From Dietzia natronolimnaea (GTDB taxonomy: Bacteria > Actinomycetota > Actinomycetes > Mycobacteriales > Mycobacteriaceae): a stretch of DNA of 64,000 bases. Location of the stretch: the NCBI RefSeq assembly GCF_039525805.1, contig NZ_BAAAHZ010000003.1, one strand, 5' to 3'. The position numbers and the translations under genes are program-made. The notes beneath the pieces are model-generated. The model made no database searches. It was not told the origin of the DNA and was given only the letters and a program-made list of their open reading frames with translations. Shown in pieces: positions 1 through 8,222 of this stretch; position 1 is the stretch's first letter, and each line of letters begins with the position of its first letter.

Positions 1-526
1 TCACCGTCAACGCCTCGTCGACCTTGTCGGTGTCCATGGCCTCGACGGTGTCGCTGAGATCCCCCAACGCGGAGGTGAGGGAATAGGGAACGGAGGTCCG
101 CTCGAGGGGGATGGTGTTGTCGTGCAACTCCCCCCGGCCGTCGGAGAACACGCCCAGCGCGCGGCGGCCCAGGATGGAGTCGGTCTTGACCTGGGCGGAA
201 GTGTCCGCCCCTAGTGCGACGTCGGTGTCGATGGCGAAGCGGACCCGGACCCTGTCCCCGTCGAGGTCGATGCTGCGGACCGAACCGACGTTCATACCGG
301 CCACCTGGACGGCGTCGCCGGTGTTGAGCCCCGCGGCATCGGCGACGTACGCCGTCGCGTTCCGCATCCCGTTGACGTAGGGGATCCGGTCGTAGTTCAG
401 GGAGATCGCCATCAGCGCGACGGCGCCCAGGGCGCCCCAGGCACCTATGGCCTTGGGGTCGCGATCGCGGAAGCGGAGCTGGCCCCGCGGAGCCCTGGGG
501 GGGGTGCTTTTCGTGGAGTCACTCAT
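1..526 (-). CDS. mce4C: Mce-family protein Mce4C (5' part only; 3' end beyond window)
   Basis: The minus-strand frame reads from an ATG at 526 to the window edge, giving the first 175 codons. The ATG overlaps the mce4B stop by 8 bp. After a basic cytoplasmic start (about 30 residues) there is one hydrophobic segment (about residues 29-42), then an MCE domain with NTGDAVQVAGMNVGSV and, further on, PYSLTSALGDLS, which is typical of the C subunit of Mce complexes. Mce proteins form the substrate-conducting part of a cell-envelope lipid ABC importer; the Mce4 system imports cholesterol in mycobacteria and rhodococci. The 4 assignment rests on the steroid gene context and the KstR-type box upstream of the operon; the C assignment on its position as third mce gene. 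Confidence 0.88.
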   Translation of the reverse strand, partial: MSDSTKSTPPRAPRGQLRFRDRDPKAIGAWGALGAVALMAISLNYDRIPYVNGMRNATAYVADAAGLNTGDAVQVAGMNVGSVRSIDLDGDRVRVRFAIDTDVALGADTSAQVKTDSILGRRALGVFSDGRGELHDNTIPLERTSVPYSLTSALGDLSDTVEAMDTDKVDEALTV

Positions 527-1574
527 CGGGGAAGGAACACCGTCCCGTCGTCTGCTCGTACTGGGGCAGGTAGACGCTTCTGCCCGTAGCGGGATTGGTG
601 AGTTGCACTATCACGCCGCAGAGATAGAACTGGAAGAAGCTCCCGTACACGCCCAGGCGGCTCATCTTCTCGAAGTCGGACGGGAGCCTGTTGATGACGT
701 TCTCGACGAACGGCTCGTCCTCGTTCATCAGCGTGGCCACGCGATCGAGTTGCGCGATGTCCTCCTTGAGAGGAGTCCGCACGTCTGCCAGGAGGGTCGT
801 CATGTTCGCACTGGCGTCGTTGAGACGACTCACCGATTCCCCGATCGGCTCCGAGTTCGCGGCCAGACCCGAGACGAGTTGCTGCAGGTCGACGACGATC
901 GAGTCCACGTTCTCCTGATTGTCCGACACCGTGGTGAGCACTCCGTTGAGATTGGTGATCACGTCACCGATGAGCTGGTCGCGGTCCGCCAGTGTCCGAG
1001 TGAGGGACGACGTCGAGGCGAGCAGGTCCTGGACCGTGCCGGCCTCGCCCTGGAAGACCTTGACTATCGATTCCGACAATTGGTTGACCTGGCCGGGGTC
1101 CAGTGCGCGGAACAGCGGGCGGAACCCGCCCAGCAACGCGTCGAGATCCAGGGCCGGGGCGGTCTGGGTGATCGGTAGTGTGCCACCCGGTTCGAGAGCG
1201 GACTGGTCTCCCTCCCCCCGTTTGAGTTCCAGGTAGCGGTCACCGGTCAGGTTCTCGTAGCGGACCATCGCCTCGGTGCTCTGATGGACGACCTGGTTAC
1301 CCGCCACCGAGAACTGGACCGCCGCGATGTTCCCGTCCTCCAGTCCGATGCTGTGGACGCGGCCCACCTCCACGCCCGCGATCCGGACCTTGTCACCTGA
1401 TTCGAGTCCGGACACGTCGGAGAACACCGCGTGGTACCTCTCCGAATCGCCGGTTCGATACTCGCTGAAGACCATGATCAAACCCGCCAGCACCAACACC
1501 ATGACCGTCGTGAAGACCGAGAGTTTGATCAAGGTCGCCCGGGCGGTGCGTGCGGCCGAACGCCCGGCGGTCAC
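519..1574 (-). CDS. mce4B: Mce-family protein Mce4B
   Basis: 351 codons from a GTG at 1574 whose first bases overlap the mce4A stop (GTGA), so translation is coupled. A longer frame continues upstream but lies inside mce4A. One N-terminal membrane anchor (about residues 17-36) is followed by an MCE domain with SGLESGDKVRIAGVEVGRV and RYENLTGDRYLEL, then a long helical region rich in Asn/Gln/Ser and a C-terminal tail with two Cys. The order and length match Mce subunit B. It would sit anchored in the inner membrane and extend into the periplasm as one of six MCE chains. The 3' end overlaps the mce4C start. Confidence 0.92.
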   Translation of the reverse strand: MTAGRSAARTARATLIKLSVFTTVMVLVLAGLIMVFSEYRTGDSERYHAVFSDVSGLESGDKVRIAGVEVGRVHSIGLEDGNIAAVQFSVAGNQVVHQSTEAMVRYENLTGDRYLELKRGEGDQSALEPGGTLPITQTAPALDLDALLGGFRPLFRALDPGQVNQLSESIVKVFQGEAGTVQDLLASTSSLTRTLADRDQLIGDVITNLNGVLTTVSDNQENVDSIVVDLQQLVSGLAANSEPIGESVSRLNDASANMTTLLADVRTPLKEDIAQLDRVATLMNEDEPFVENVINRLPSDFEKMSRLGVYGSFFQFYLCGVIVQLTNPATGRSVYLPQYEQTTGRCSFPDE

Positions 1575-2809
1575 GGTGTCGCCCCGTCCATGCCGAGCAT
1601 GACCTGCAGCAGCGTCGGCGGGGCGGGCCGGCCGGGCTCGCTGGCCGGCAGCGGCCCGAACAGCGGGGCAGGTCGTGACGTGAACACGTCGGGCATTCCC
1701 TCCACAGGATTCGAGCCGGTGTCGGTGACCACGAACGGGGCGTGGACCGAGCTGTCCGGGAACGGCAGGCCGTAGCAGTTGGGCCCGGTGCTGGCGTTGA
1801 CCTTCGGCAGGTCCTTGGGGTACTCGTATGCCCGCGCGCCTTGCTGGAAACCCGACTTGAACACCAGACCGGGTTGGTCCACCCCGCCGAACGCCGACGT
1901 CGCGCCCTCGACGCCCTGGTTGAGTCCGACGATCAGGCACGTGAGCATCGGGTGGTATTCAGCCAGCAGGCTGGTCGAGGCCCGCATGTCCGCAAGGGTC
2001 TTGACGAGTTCGTTCCCGTTCTCGGACAAGAGCCGCTTGCCCGTCTCCCCTGTCCCGATCGCCGAGACCAGCAGTTGCTCGAACCGGGCCTGGTTGTTGA
2101 CGACGTTCGCACCCACGTCCGTTCCGGAATCGAGCAGGCGCATGACGTCAGGGGTCACGTCGGCGTACAGATTGGCCACCCTCGACCCCTTCGCCAGGTC
2201 CCTCTGCAACGTCTCGATCTGCGGGTTGATCTCCTGCAGATACTCGTTCAGATCGGTGATGGTGCGCCCCACCTGGTCACCGCGGCCGTCGACCGCTCCC
2301 GATATCGCACCGAGGGTCGCGTTCAGCTTCTCGGGCTCGATCGCGGTGAGCAGGTCGGTGAGATCCTGGAACAGCGTGTTGACCTCCGAGGTGACGTTGG
2401 ACGTCTCCACGACGGCGCCCCTCGCCATCGGCGTGTCATCCGGCCGGGCCGGCGACTCGAAGTCGACGGACTTGGCGCCGAAGACGGTGTTGGAGCCGAT
2501 CGTCACCGGGGAGTTGGCGGGAATGGACTCGAGCGCGACCGGATCGACCTCGATCTCGATGGTCGCGCCGTCGAACTCCTGGCGGATCTCGGTGACGTTG
2601 CCGATCTCGACGCCCCGGGCACGGACCTTGGCGTCGGCCTCCATGACCAGTCCCGCCCGATCACTGCGGACGGTGAGCGGAACCCGACTGTCGAAAGCCC
2701 GCGCGAACATCAGCAGGGAGAGGGCGACGACCACGACGATGACGAGCGCGAGCACGGTCGCCGCGATGCGCCTGGGCACCGTGTCACTCTGACTCAGATT
2801 TCTCGCCAC
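1571..2809 (-). CDS. mce4A: Mce-family protein Mce4A
   Basis: 412 codons from a GTG at 2809 with a good AGGAGG ribosome site about 8 nt upstream, 9 bp after the yrbE4B stop. It has an N-terminal hydrophobic segment (about residues 14-37), an MCE domain starting near residue 44 with RSDRAGLVMEADAKVRARGV and FGAKSVDFESP, and an alpha-helical middle and C-terminal domain. This is the usual layout of the A subunit, which starts every mce gene series after the two yrbE permease genes. Expected role: periplasmic sterol-conducting subunit. Mce1 and other Mce systems cannot be excluded from the sequence alone; the steroid cluster context makes Mce4 much the best fit. Confidence 0.92.
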   Translation of the reverse strand: MARNLSQSDTVPRRIAATVLALVIVVVVALSLLMFARAFDSRVPLTVRSDRAGLVMEADAKVRARGVEIGNVTEIRQEFDGATIEIEVDPVALESIPANSPVTIGSNTVFGAKSVDFESPARPDDTPMARGAVVETSNVTSEVNTLFQDLTDLLTAIEPEKLNATLGAISGAVDGRGDQVGRTITDLNEYLQEINPQIETLQRDLAKGSRVANLYADVTPDVMRLLDSGTDVGANVVNNQARFEQLLVSAIGTGETGKRLLSENGNELVKTLADMRASTSLLAEYHPMLTCLIVGLNQGVEGATSAFGGVDQPGLVFKSGFQQGARAYEYPKDLPKVNASTGPNCYGLPFPDSSVHAPFVVTDTGSNPVEGMPDVFTSRPAPLFGPLPASEPGRPAPPTLLQVMLGMDGATP

Positions 2810-2818
2810 GACCGCCTC

Positions 2819-3670
2819 CTATCCTGACAGGTTGAAGTTGCCGTCTCCGCCGTAGATCGCGAGGGAGACGAGAAGGGTTACGGTCACCACGGCGATGAGC
2901 GAGGTGCGGACGGCGTTGCCCACGGCCGAGCCGACACCGGCCGGGCCACCTGCAGCGTTGTAGCCGTAATAGGTGTGGATGAGCATGATCGTGATGGCCA
3001 TGGCGATGGCCTGCACGAAGGACCACAGGATGTCCGTGGGTATGAGGAACGTCGAGAAGTAGTGGTCGTACACGCCACCGGACTGACCGTAGATCTGGAC
3101 CGTCGCGAACCGGCTCGCCAGGAACGAGGCGATGACGGCCAGCGAGTACAGCGGCACCACGGCGATCATCCCGGCGACGATCCGGGTGGAGACCAGGTAG
3201 GTGATCGAGTCGATCGCCATGACCTCCAGCGCGTCGATCTCCTCGGACACCCGCATCGCCCCGAGCTGGGCCGTCGCGCCGGCACCGATCGTGGCGGCCA
3301 GTCCGATCCCGGCGATCACAGGCGCGGCGATGCGGACGTTGATGAACGCGGCGAAGAAGCCGGTGAGCGCCTCGACGCCCACGTCGGTCAACGAGGAGAA
3401 ACCCTGGACGGCGATCACACCGCCGGTGGCGAGGGTGAGGAAGCCGACGATCACGACGGTGCCACCGATCATCGCGAGCGCCCCGGTGCCCATGGCGATC
3501 TCGGCGATGAGCCGGAGCGTCTCCTTGGGGTACTGGGTGAGTGCCCGCGGCGTCGCCACCAGGGCTCGCCAGAAGAAGAGCGCGAGGGTTCCGAAGTCGT
3601 CGACCCGACCGACGGAGTACTTGCGTGCCCGCGACAGTCGCGGGAAGCGGGTGGTCTCGATCACCGCCAT
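2819..3670 (-). CDS. yrbE4B: MlaE/YrbE-type permease YrbE4B
   Basis: 283 codons from the ATG at 3670, 1 bp after the yrbE4A stop. The protein is a multi-pass membrane protein of the MlaE/DUF140 family with the conserved cytoplasmic loop SEEIDALEVMAIDSITYLVS (about residues 140-160), which docks the ATPase. With YrbE4A it forms the permease pair of the Mce4 importer; the ATPase (MceG/Mkl) is normally encoded elsewhere and is not in this window. The gene is second in the operon led by the KstR-type operator at 4524. Confidence 0.94.
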   Translation of the reverse strand: MAVIETTRFPRLSRARKYSVGRVDDFGTLALFFWRALVATPRALTQYPKETLRLIAEIAMGTGALAMIGGTVVIVGFLTLATGGVIAVQGFSSLTDVGVEALTGFFAAFINVRIAAPVIAGIGLAATIGAGATAQLGAMRVSEEIDALEVMAIDSITYLVSTRIVAGMIAVVPLYSLAVIASFLASRFATVQIYGQSGGVYDHYFSTFLIPTDILWSFVQAIAMAITIMLIHTYYGYNAAGGPAGVGSAVGNAVRTSLIAVVTVTLLVSLAIYGGDGNFNLSG

Positions 3671-3671
3671 C

Positions 3672-4436
3672 CTATCCCCCCAGGACCTTGACGCCGACCG
3701 CAGTGAGAACGGTGTTGACGACGAACAGTGCCATGAAGGCGAAGACCACGGTCTCGTTGACCGCGCTGCCCACCTCCTTCGGCCCTCCCCGCACGTAGAG
3801 GCCCTTGTAACAGGCCACGAGTCCCGCCAGCAGGCCGAACATCCCGGCCTTGATCTGCGCGAGGATCAGCTCACCCAGGCCGGTGAGCAGGGTGATCCCG
3901 TCGACGAACGCACCAGGGTTCACGCCCTGCAGGAGGACCGAGAAGAGGAACCCGCCGAGGATGCCGATGGTGCACACGAGACCGTTGAGCAACAGGGCGA
4001 CGAAGGTCGAGGCGGCCACCCGGGGGACGACCAGTCGCTTGACGGGATCGATGCCGAGGACCTCCATGGCGTCGATCTCCTCGCGGATCGTCCGGGCGCC
4101 CAGGTCGGCACAGATCGCCGTGGCGCCGGCGCCGGCGACGATGAGGACGGTGACCATGGGACCGACCTGGGTGACCGCGCCGAGGGCCGCGCCCGCACCG
4201 GAGAGGTCGGCCGCACCGATCTCCCGCAGCAGGATGTTCAGGGTGAAGCTCACCAGGACGGTGAACGGGATCGCCACCAGGACGGTGGCCAGCATGGAGA
4301 CCCGGGCGATGAACCACGACTGCTCGACGAACTCGCGGCCCTGGCGCACGATCGACGGGAACGAGACGAATGTGTCGAGACTCAAGGCGACGAACTCGCC
4401 GACTCCCTTGAGCGGCGCGTCGAGAACTCTCGCCAT
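3672..4436 (-). CDS. yrbE4A: MlaE/YrbE-type permease YrbE4A
   Basis: 254 codons from the ATG at 4436. An in-frame start lies 17 codons upstream, but the ATG at 4436 has an AGGAGG-type ribosome site 8-12 nt ahead and gives the usual family length. The product has the MlaE signature GARTIREEIDAMEVLGIDP (about residues 120-140) and several hydrophobic helices. It is the first gene of the mce4 operon and partners YrbE4B. The promoter region upstream contains a KstR-type box at 4524-4537, so it should be derepressed by sterol-derived CoA thioesters. Confidence 0.94.
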   Translation of the reverse strand: MARVLDAPLKGVGEFVALSLDTFVSFPSIVRQGREFVEQSWFIARVSMLATVLVAIPFTVLVSFTLNILLREIGAADLSGAGAALGAVTQVGPMVTVLIVAGAGATAICADLGARTIREEIDAMEVLGIDPVKRLVVPRVAASTFVALLLNGLVCTIGILGGFLFSVLLQGVNPGAFVDGITLLTGLGELILAQIKAGMFGLLAGLVACYKGLYVRGGPKEVGSAVNETVVFAFMALFVVNTVLTAVGVKVLGG

Positions 4437-4523
4437 GTCGCCCCCCTCCTGTCGTGTGCCGGCCCCCGGCCACACCGATCTGAACAAGTGACCGGTTTGG
4501 TGTGACCCCGATTACACAGTAGC

Positions 4524-4537
4524 TAGAACACGTTCTC
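4524..4537. promoter_or_regulatory. KstR-type operator upstream of the mce4 operon
   Basis: TAGAACACGTTCTC fits the KstR consensus TnnAACnnGTTnnA except for the last base. It lies about 90 bp upstream of the yrbE4A start, between that gene and the terminator of hsd4A. Known KstR operators sit in mce4 promoters in mycobacteria and rhodococci. Confidence 0.78.
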
Positions 4538-4617
4538 ATTAGCAAGGCCTACCGGTCACCCCCGAACGGTGCCCCTGCGCATGTGTCGGGAATCTAACAC
4601 GCCCCGACACAACGAGA

Positions 4618-4659
4618 GCGGTCCCCGACACGTCTCTCAGCAAACGCGTCGGGGACCGC
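4618..4659 (-). terminator. Rho-independent-type hairpin after hsd4A
   Basis: A GC-rich inverted repeat (GCGGTCCCCGACACG, 12-nt loop, matching right arm) lies directly downstream of the hsd4A stop. A second smaller hairpin with GTGTCGGG / CCCCGACAC arms follows at 4583-4610. There is no clear U tract, as is common in actinobacteria. Confidence 0.7.
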
Positions 4660-4670
4660 ATCGGTTCAGG

Positions 4671-5600
4671 TCAGAGGGTCATGATCTCCGAGGCGGAGAA
4701 GGACTTGCCCTCGGGCCGCCCTGACCAGTGGCCGGAGACCGCGTCGGCGAACTCCCGGCGGTCCCACACACCGCCCTCGGCGTCGAACCGCGTCTCCACC
4801 ACCGGGGCGTCCACCAACGCGACCATGCCGCCGTATACCACGAACAGCTGACCGCTGACACCGGCCGCGGCGGGCGACGCGAGGTACGACACCAGGTCCG
4901 CCACCCGGTCCGGCGACAGCGGGTCGGGCCCCTTCGACTCGTCCCAGTCCTCGAAGACGCCCTCGGTCATCCCCGTGCGTCCCCGGGGAGCGATGGCGTT
5001 GGCCGTACAGCCGATCCGGGAGAGCACACGTGAGGCCGAGAGGGTGAGCGCGGTGATGGCGGCCTTGGCCGCGCCGTAGTTCGCCTGCCCGGGCGGGCCG
5101 AAGAGTCCCGCCTCGGACGAGGTGTTGATCAGCCGCCCGTACACCGGGGAGTCGGACTTCTTGCTCTCGCCCCGCCAGTGGGCCGCGGCGTTGCGGGTGA
5201 GCAGGAAATGCCCGCGCAGGTGCACCCTGATCACCGCGTCGAAGTCGTCGTCCTCCATGTTGAACAACATCTTGTCCCGGGTGATGCCGGCGTTGTTGAC
5301 CACCACGTGCAGGCCGCCGAGTCGCACGGCCTCGGCCACCATCGCGTCGGCGGTCTCCCGTTCGGAGACGTCCCCGACCACCAGGGCGGCCTTGGCGCCC
5401 GCCGCCTCGATGTCGGCGATCACGGCGTCCGTGGCCTCGCCGGACCGGATGTCGTTGATGACGACCGCGGCCGCACCCGAGCGCGCCAACTCCACGGCTT
5501 CCGCGGCGCCCAGCCCGGAGCCGGACCCGGTGACGACCGCCACCCGGCCGTCGAGCGAGAGATCCGCCCCGAGGTCCTTCCGGCCCTGCCCGGGCGTCAC
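4671..5600 (-). CDS. hsd4A: Short-chain dehydrogenase Hsd4A / Rv3502c family (17-beta-hydroxysteroid or beta-hydroxyacyl-CoA dehydrogenase)
   Basis: 309 codons from a GTG at 5600 that overlaps the ferredoxin stop. The cofactor motif TGSGSGLG is at about residue 22, NNAG at about residue 105, and the active site YGAAK with its preceding Ser in NTSSEAGLFG follows. Orthologues (Rv3502c; Hsd4A of Mycolicibacterium) oxidise hydroxyl groups on the steroid side chain CoA thioester and at C17. Position directly between the mce4 operon and fdxD/fadE26 is the same as in M. tuberculosis, which supports the orthology. It forms a two-gene operon with the ferredoxin and should respond to the KstR-type box at 5865. 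Confidence 0.87.
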   Translation of the reverse strand: MTPGQGRKDLGADLSLDGRVAVVTGSGSGLGAAEAVELARSGAAAVVINDIRSGEATDAVIADIEAAGAKAALVVGDVSERETADAMVAEAVRLGGLHVVVNNAGITRDKMLFNMEDDDFDAVIRVHLRGHFLLTRNAAAHWRGESKKSDSPVYGRLINTSSEAGLFGPPGQANYGAAKAAITALTLSASRVLSRIGCTANAIAPRGRTGMTEGVFEDWDESKGPDPLSPDRVADLVSYLASPAAAGVSGQLFVVYGGMVALVDAPVVETRFDAEGGVWDRREFADAVSGHWSGRPEGKSFSASEIMTL

Positions 5601-5791
5601 TCCGCGACCTTGAGCGCCGCCATCGGGCACTTCTCGACAGCCTTGAGCGCGCGCTTCTGCAGTTCCTCGGGGACCTCGTCGACGATCACCCGCACCACCT
5701 CGTCGTCGTCGTTCAACTCGAAGACCTTCGGGGCGAGCCCGACACACACGGCCTGCCCCTCGCAGCGGTCGGGATCCACGTCAATCCTCAT
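5597..5791 (-). CDS. fdxD: 3Fe-4S ferredoxin (FdxD, Rv3503c family)
   Basis: 64 residues from the ATG at 5791. Cys residues in DRCEGQAVC and the terminal KCPM give the C-x5-C...CP pattern of P450-type 3Fe-4S ferredoxins. Small size and acidic composition fit. It probably passes electrons to a steroid-active P450 such as CYP125 encoded at 27301-28545, or to another oxidoreductase; that link is inference. It is the first gene of the minus-strand pair with hsd4A and is divergent from fadE26 across a KstR-type box. Confidence 0.9.
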   Translation of the reverse strand: MRIDVDPDRCEGQAVCVGLAPKVFELNDDDEVVRVIVDEVPEELQKRALKAVEKCPMAALKVAE

Positions 5792-5864
5792 ACCCGTCCT
5801 CCTTGGCCGGGCCCGCGACCACTGTGGCCGCGAGCATGATTCGATACTATGTGAGACACGACAC

Positions 5865-5878
5865 TAGAACGTGTTCCA
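5865..5878. promoter_or_regulatory. KstR-type operator in the fdxD / fadE26 divergent promoter
   Basis: TAGAACGTGTTCCA is a full match to TnnAACnnGTTnnA. It lies 74 bp from the fdxD start and 22 bp from the fadE26 start, so one bound repressor could control both directions. Confidence 0.85.
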
Positions 5879-5899
5879 CTCGAGATGAGCTTAGGGCAT

Positions 5900-7156
5900 A
5901 TGGACATCACCTACACCACAGACCAGCAACGGCTGCGCGGGGAGTTGCGCGAGTACTTCTCCGCCCTGATGACCCCCGAGCGCCGAGAGGCCTTCACCTC
6001 CACGACCGGCGAGTACGGCCACGGCAACGCCTACCGCGAGATCGTCGCCGAGATGGGCCGCGACGGCTGGCTGACGATCGGATGGCCGGAGGAGTTCGGC
6101 GGTCGGAACCGCCCGATGGTGGAGCAGTTGATCTTCACCGACGAGGCCGCGATCGCCGGGGTCCCGGTGCCCTTCCTCACCATCAACTCGGTCGCGCCGA
6201 CGATCATGGCCTTCGGGTCCGAGGAGCAGAAGAGCTACTTCCTGCCCCGGATCAGCCGCGGCGAGCTGCACTTCGGCATCGGCTACTCCGAGCCGGAATC
6301 GGGCACCGACCTCGCCTCCCTGAAGACCCGGGCCGTGCGCGAGGCCGGGACCGGGGAGCACGCGGGCCGGGAGGTGTACCGCATCAACGGGCAGAAGATG
6401 TGGACGTCCCTCGTGGCCTACGCGGACTGGATCTGGCTGGCCGCACGCACCGATCCGGACGCCAAGCGACACAAGGGCATCTCGATGATCATGGTGCCCA
6501 CCGACGCCGAGGGGTTCTCGTGGACTCCCGTCCACACGATGGCGGGCCCGGACACCAGCGCCACCTACTACCAGGACGTGGTGGTGCCCGCCTCCAACCT
6601 GGTCGGGCCCGAACACGGCGGGTGGCCGCTCATGACCAACCAGCTCAACCACGAGCGGGTCGCCCTCACGGCCGCCGGTCCACTCCAGGCCTCGCTCCGG
6701 CAGGTCCTGGAGTGGGCGCGCACCACGCGTGCGGCCGACGTCGGGCTGCCCGGCGGCGGAGACGTGATCGACAACGAGTGGGTGCGCACCCACCTGGCCC
6801 GCGTCCACGCGATGGCCGAGTACCTGGCGCTGCGCAACTGGGAGATCGTCTCCGCCGACTCCACCACGCCCACCCGCATCGCCGCGTCGGCGACCAAGGT
6901 GTACGGCACCGAGACCGCGTGCGAGGCGTACCGGCTCCTCATGGAGGTGCTGGGCTCCGCCGGGTTCCAACGCTCCCACTCCCCCACCGCCGTCCTCCAC
7001 GGGCGCATCGAGAAGCTGCATCGTTCGGCCCTCATCCTCACCTTCGGCGGAGGCACCAACGAGGTCCAGCGCGACATCATCGCCGCCGCCGGACTCGGGT
7101 TGCCACCGGCGCCGCGGATCGCCCCCACCCCGTCCTCTGCACGGAAGGACAGCTGA
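5900..7156 (+). CDS. fadE26: Acyl-CoA dehydrogenase subunit FadE26 (ChsE4)
   Basis: 418 codons from the ATG at 5900; an ATG 15 bp upstream is in frame, but the chosen start gives the family N terminus MDITYTTDQQ and has AGGG ahead. Full-length acyl-CoA dehydrogenase fold: helical N domain, flavin-contact region YSEPESGTDLASLKTRA (about residues 130-150), MWTSL, and a C-terminal FGGGTNEVQRDII. With FadE27 it forms the alpha2beta2 ChsE4-ChsE5 enzyme that dehydrogenates the C26-oyl-CoA sterol side chain. Its order with fadE27 and fadD17 is that of Rv3504-Rv3506. Controlled from the KstR-type box just upstream. Confidence 0.93.
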   Translation: MDITYTTDQQRLRGELREYFSALMTPERREAFTSTTGEYGHGNAYREIVAEMGRDGWLTIGWPEEFGGRNRPMVEQLIFTDEAAIAGVPVPFLTINSVAPTIMAFGSEEQKSYFLPRISRGELHFGIGYSEPESGTDLASLKTRAVREAGTGEHAGREVYRINGQKMWTSLVAYADWIWLAARTDPDAKRHKGISMIMVPTDAEGFSWTPVHTMAGPDTSATYYQDVVVPASNLVGPEHGGWPLMTNQLNHERVALTAAGPLQASLRQVLEWARTTRAADVGLPGGGDVIDNEWVRTHLARVHAMAEYLALRNWEIVSADSTTPTRIAASATKVYGTETACEAYRLLMEVLGSAGFQRSHSPTAVLHGRIEKLHRSALILTFGGGTNEVQRDIIAAAGLGLPPAPRIAPTPSSARKDS

Positions 7157-7157
7157 C

Positions 7158-8222
7158 ATGGATTTCCACATCGACGACACCACCCGTGAGCTCTCCACGC
7201 TCGTCCGCACCATGGGCGAGCAACTGGTCACCGACGACTCCCTGCGCGAGCTCGACGCGCGCTTCGGCCCCGGGACCGAGGCCGACGGCGGAGCAGACCG
7301 CGCGACCGCACGGTTCCATTCCCGCTACTGGGACGAGCTGGTCCGCGCGGGCGTGCCCGCCGCCCTCGCCCCGGAGTCGCTCGGCGGCGCCGGCCTGGGC
7401 GTGGTCGGCGAGGCCCTGGTCCTGCGCGAGCTGGGCCGGGTCCTGGCCCCCGTCCCCCTGTCCCCCGCGATCCGCGCCACCGTCCTGCTCGAGGCCGCCG
7501 GTCTCTCCGCGAGGGCCGGGGCCGTGGCCGAGGGGCGCGAGATCGCCGCGGTGGGCGACGGTGACGCTCCCGAGGTCGACTGGGCGCCGATCGCCGACGT
7601 GATCGTGCAGGCCACGCCGGACGGCATCAGGGTGTCCGACCGGACCTCCGTCTCGGTCGAGAGGACCGTCCCGGTCGATTTCTCCTGCGCGGGCCTGGTG
7701 TCCGGCGCCGAGGCCGAGCCCACCACCGTGCCGGGCGCGGTACTCGAGGTCGACGCCCTGCGCCGCCGCGTCCACCTGGCGGCCTACCAGTGGGGCGTGA
7801 TCGAGGCCGCGCTGGAGCGCACCGCCGCGTACGCGAGCACCCGCCACCAGTTCGGTCGGCCCATCGGGTCCTTCCAGGCCGTCGCCGCGAGACTGGCCGA
7901 CGGCTCGATCGACGTCGACGCCGTCCGGCTGAGCACCCTGCGCGCGGCCTTCGAGCTCGACGCCTGTAATGGGGAGCCCGGCGCCCCCGCCCACGCCGCG
8001 GTGGCCTCCGCCCACTTCTGGGCCTGCGACGCCGGGCACCGCCTCGCCCACACCGCGGTCCACGTCCACGGCGGCGTGGGGCTGGACCGCTCCGAGCCCG
8101 CCCACCGCTACTTCCTCGCGGCCAAGGCCGGGGAGTTCCGCCTGGGCGGGGCCACCCGGCAGCTGATCGACCTCGGTGCGGTACTGGCCGAGAACGGGGA
8201 CCCCTGGGAGTACTCCGCGTGA
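7158..8222 (+). CDS. fadE27: Acyl-CoA dehydrogenase subunit FadE27 (ChsE5)
   Basis: 354 codons starting 1 bp after the fadE26 stop. Shorter than a typical homotetrameric acyl-CoA dehydrogenase; it keeps the C-terminal helical domain with RHQFGRPIGSFQAVAARLAD and HVHGGVGL but its middle domain is reduced, as expected for the second chain of heteromeric steroid dehydrogenases. Needs FadE26 for a complete FAD and substrate site. The stop overlaps the fadD17 start, so the three genes are translated from one message. Confidence 0.92.
   Translation: MDFHIDDTTRELSTLVRTMGEQLVTDDSLRELDARFGPGTEADGGADRATARFHSRYWDELVRAGVPAALAPESLGGAGLGVVGEALVLRELGRVLAPVPLSPAIRATVLLEAAGLSARAGAVAEGREIAAVGDGDAPEVDWAPIADVIVQATPDGIRVSDRTSVSVERTVPVDFSCAGLVSGAEAEPTTVPGAVLEVDALRRRVHLAAYQWGVIEAALERTAAYASTRHQFGRPIGSFQAVAARLADGSIDVDAVRLSTLRAAFELDACNGEPGAPAHAAVASAHFWACDAGHRLAHTAVHVHGGVGLDRSEPAHRYFLAAKAGEFRLGGATRQLIDLGAVLAENGDPWEYSA

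Noticed and set aside
5803..7602. Plus-strand frame of about 600 codons overlapping fadE26 and fadE27
   Set aside because: Arg/Pro-rich shadow translation; the fadE frames match known families throughout.
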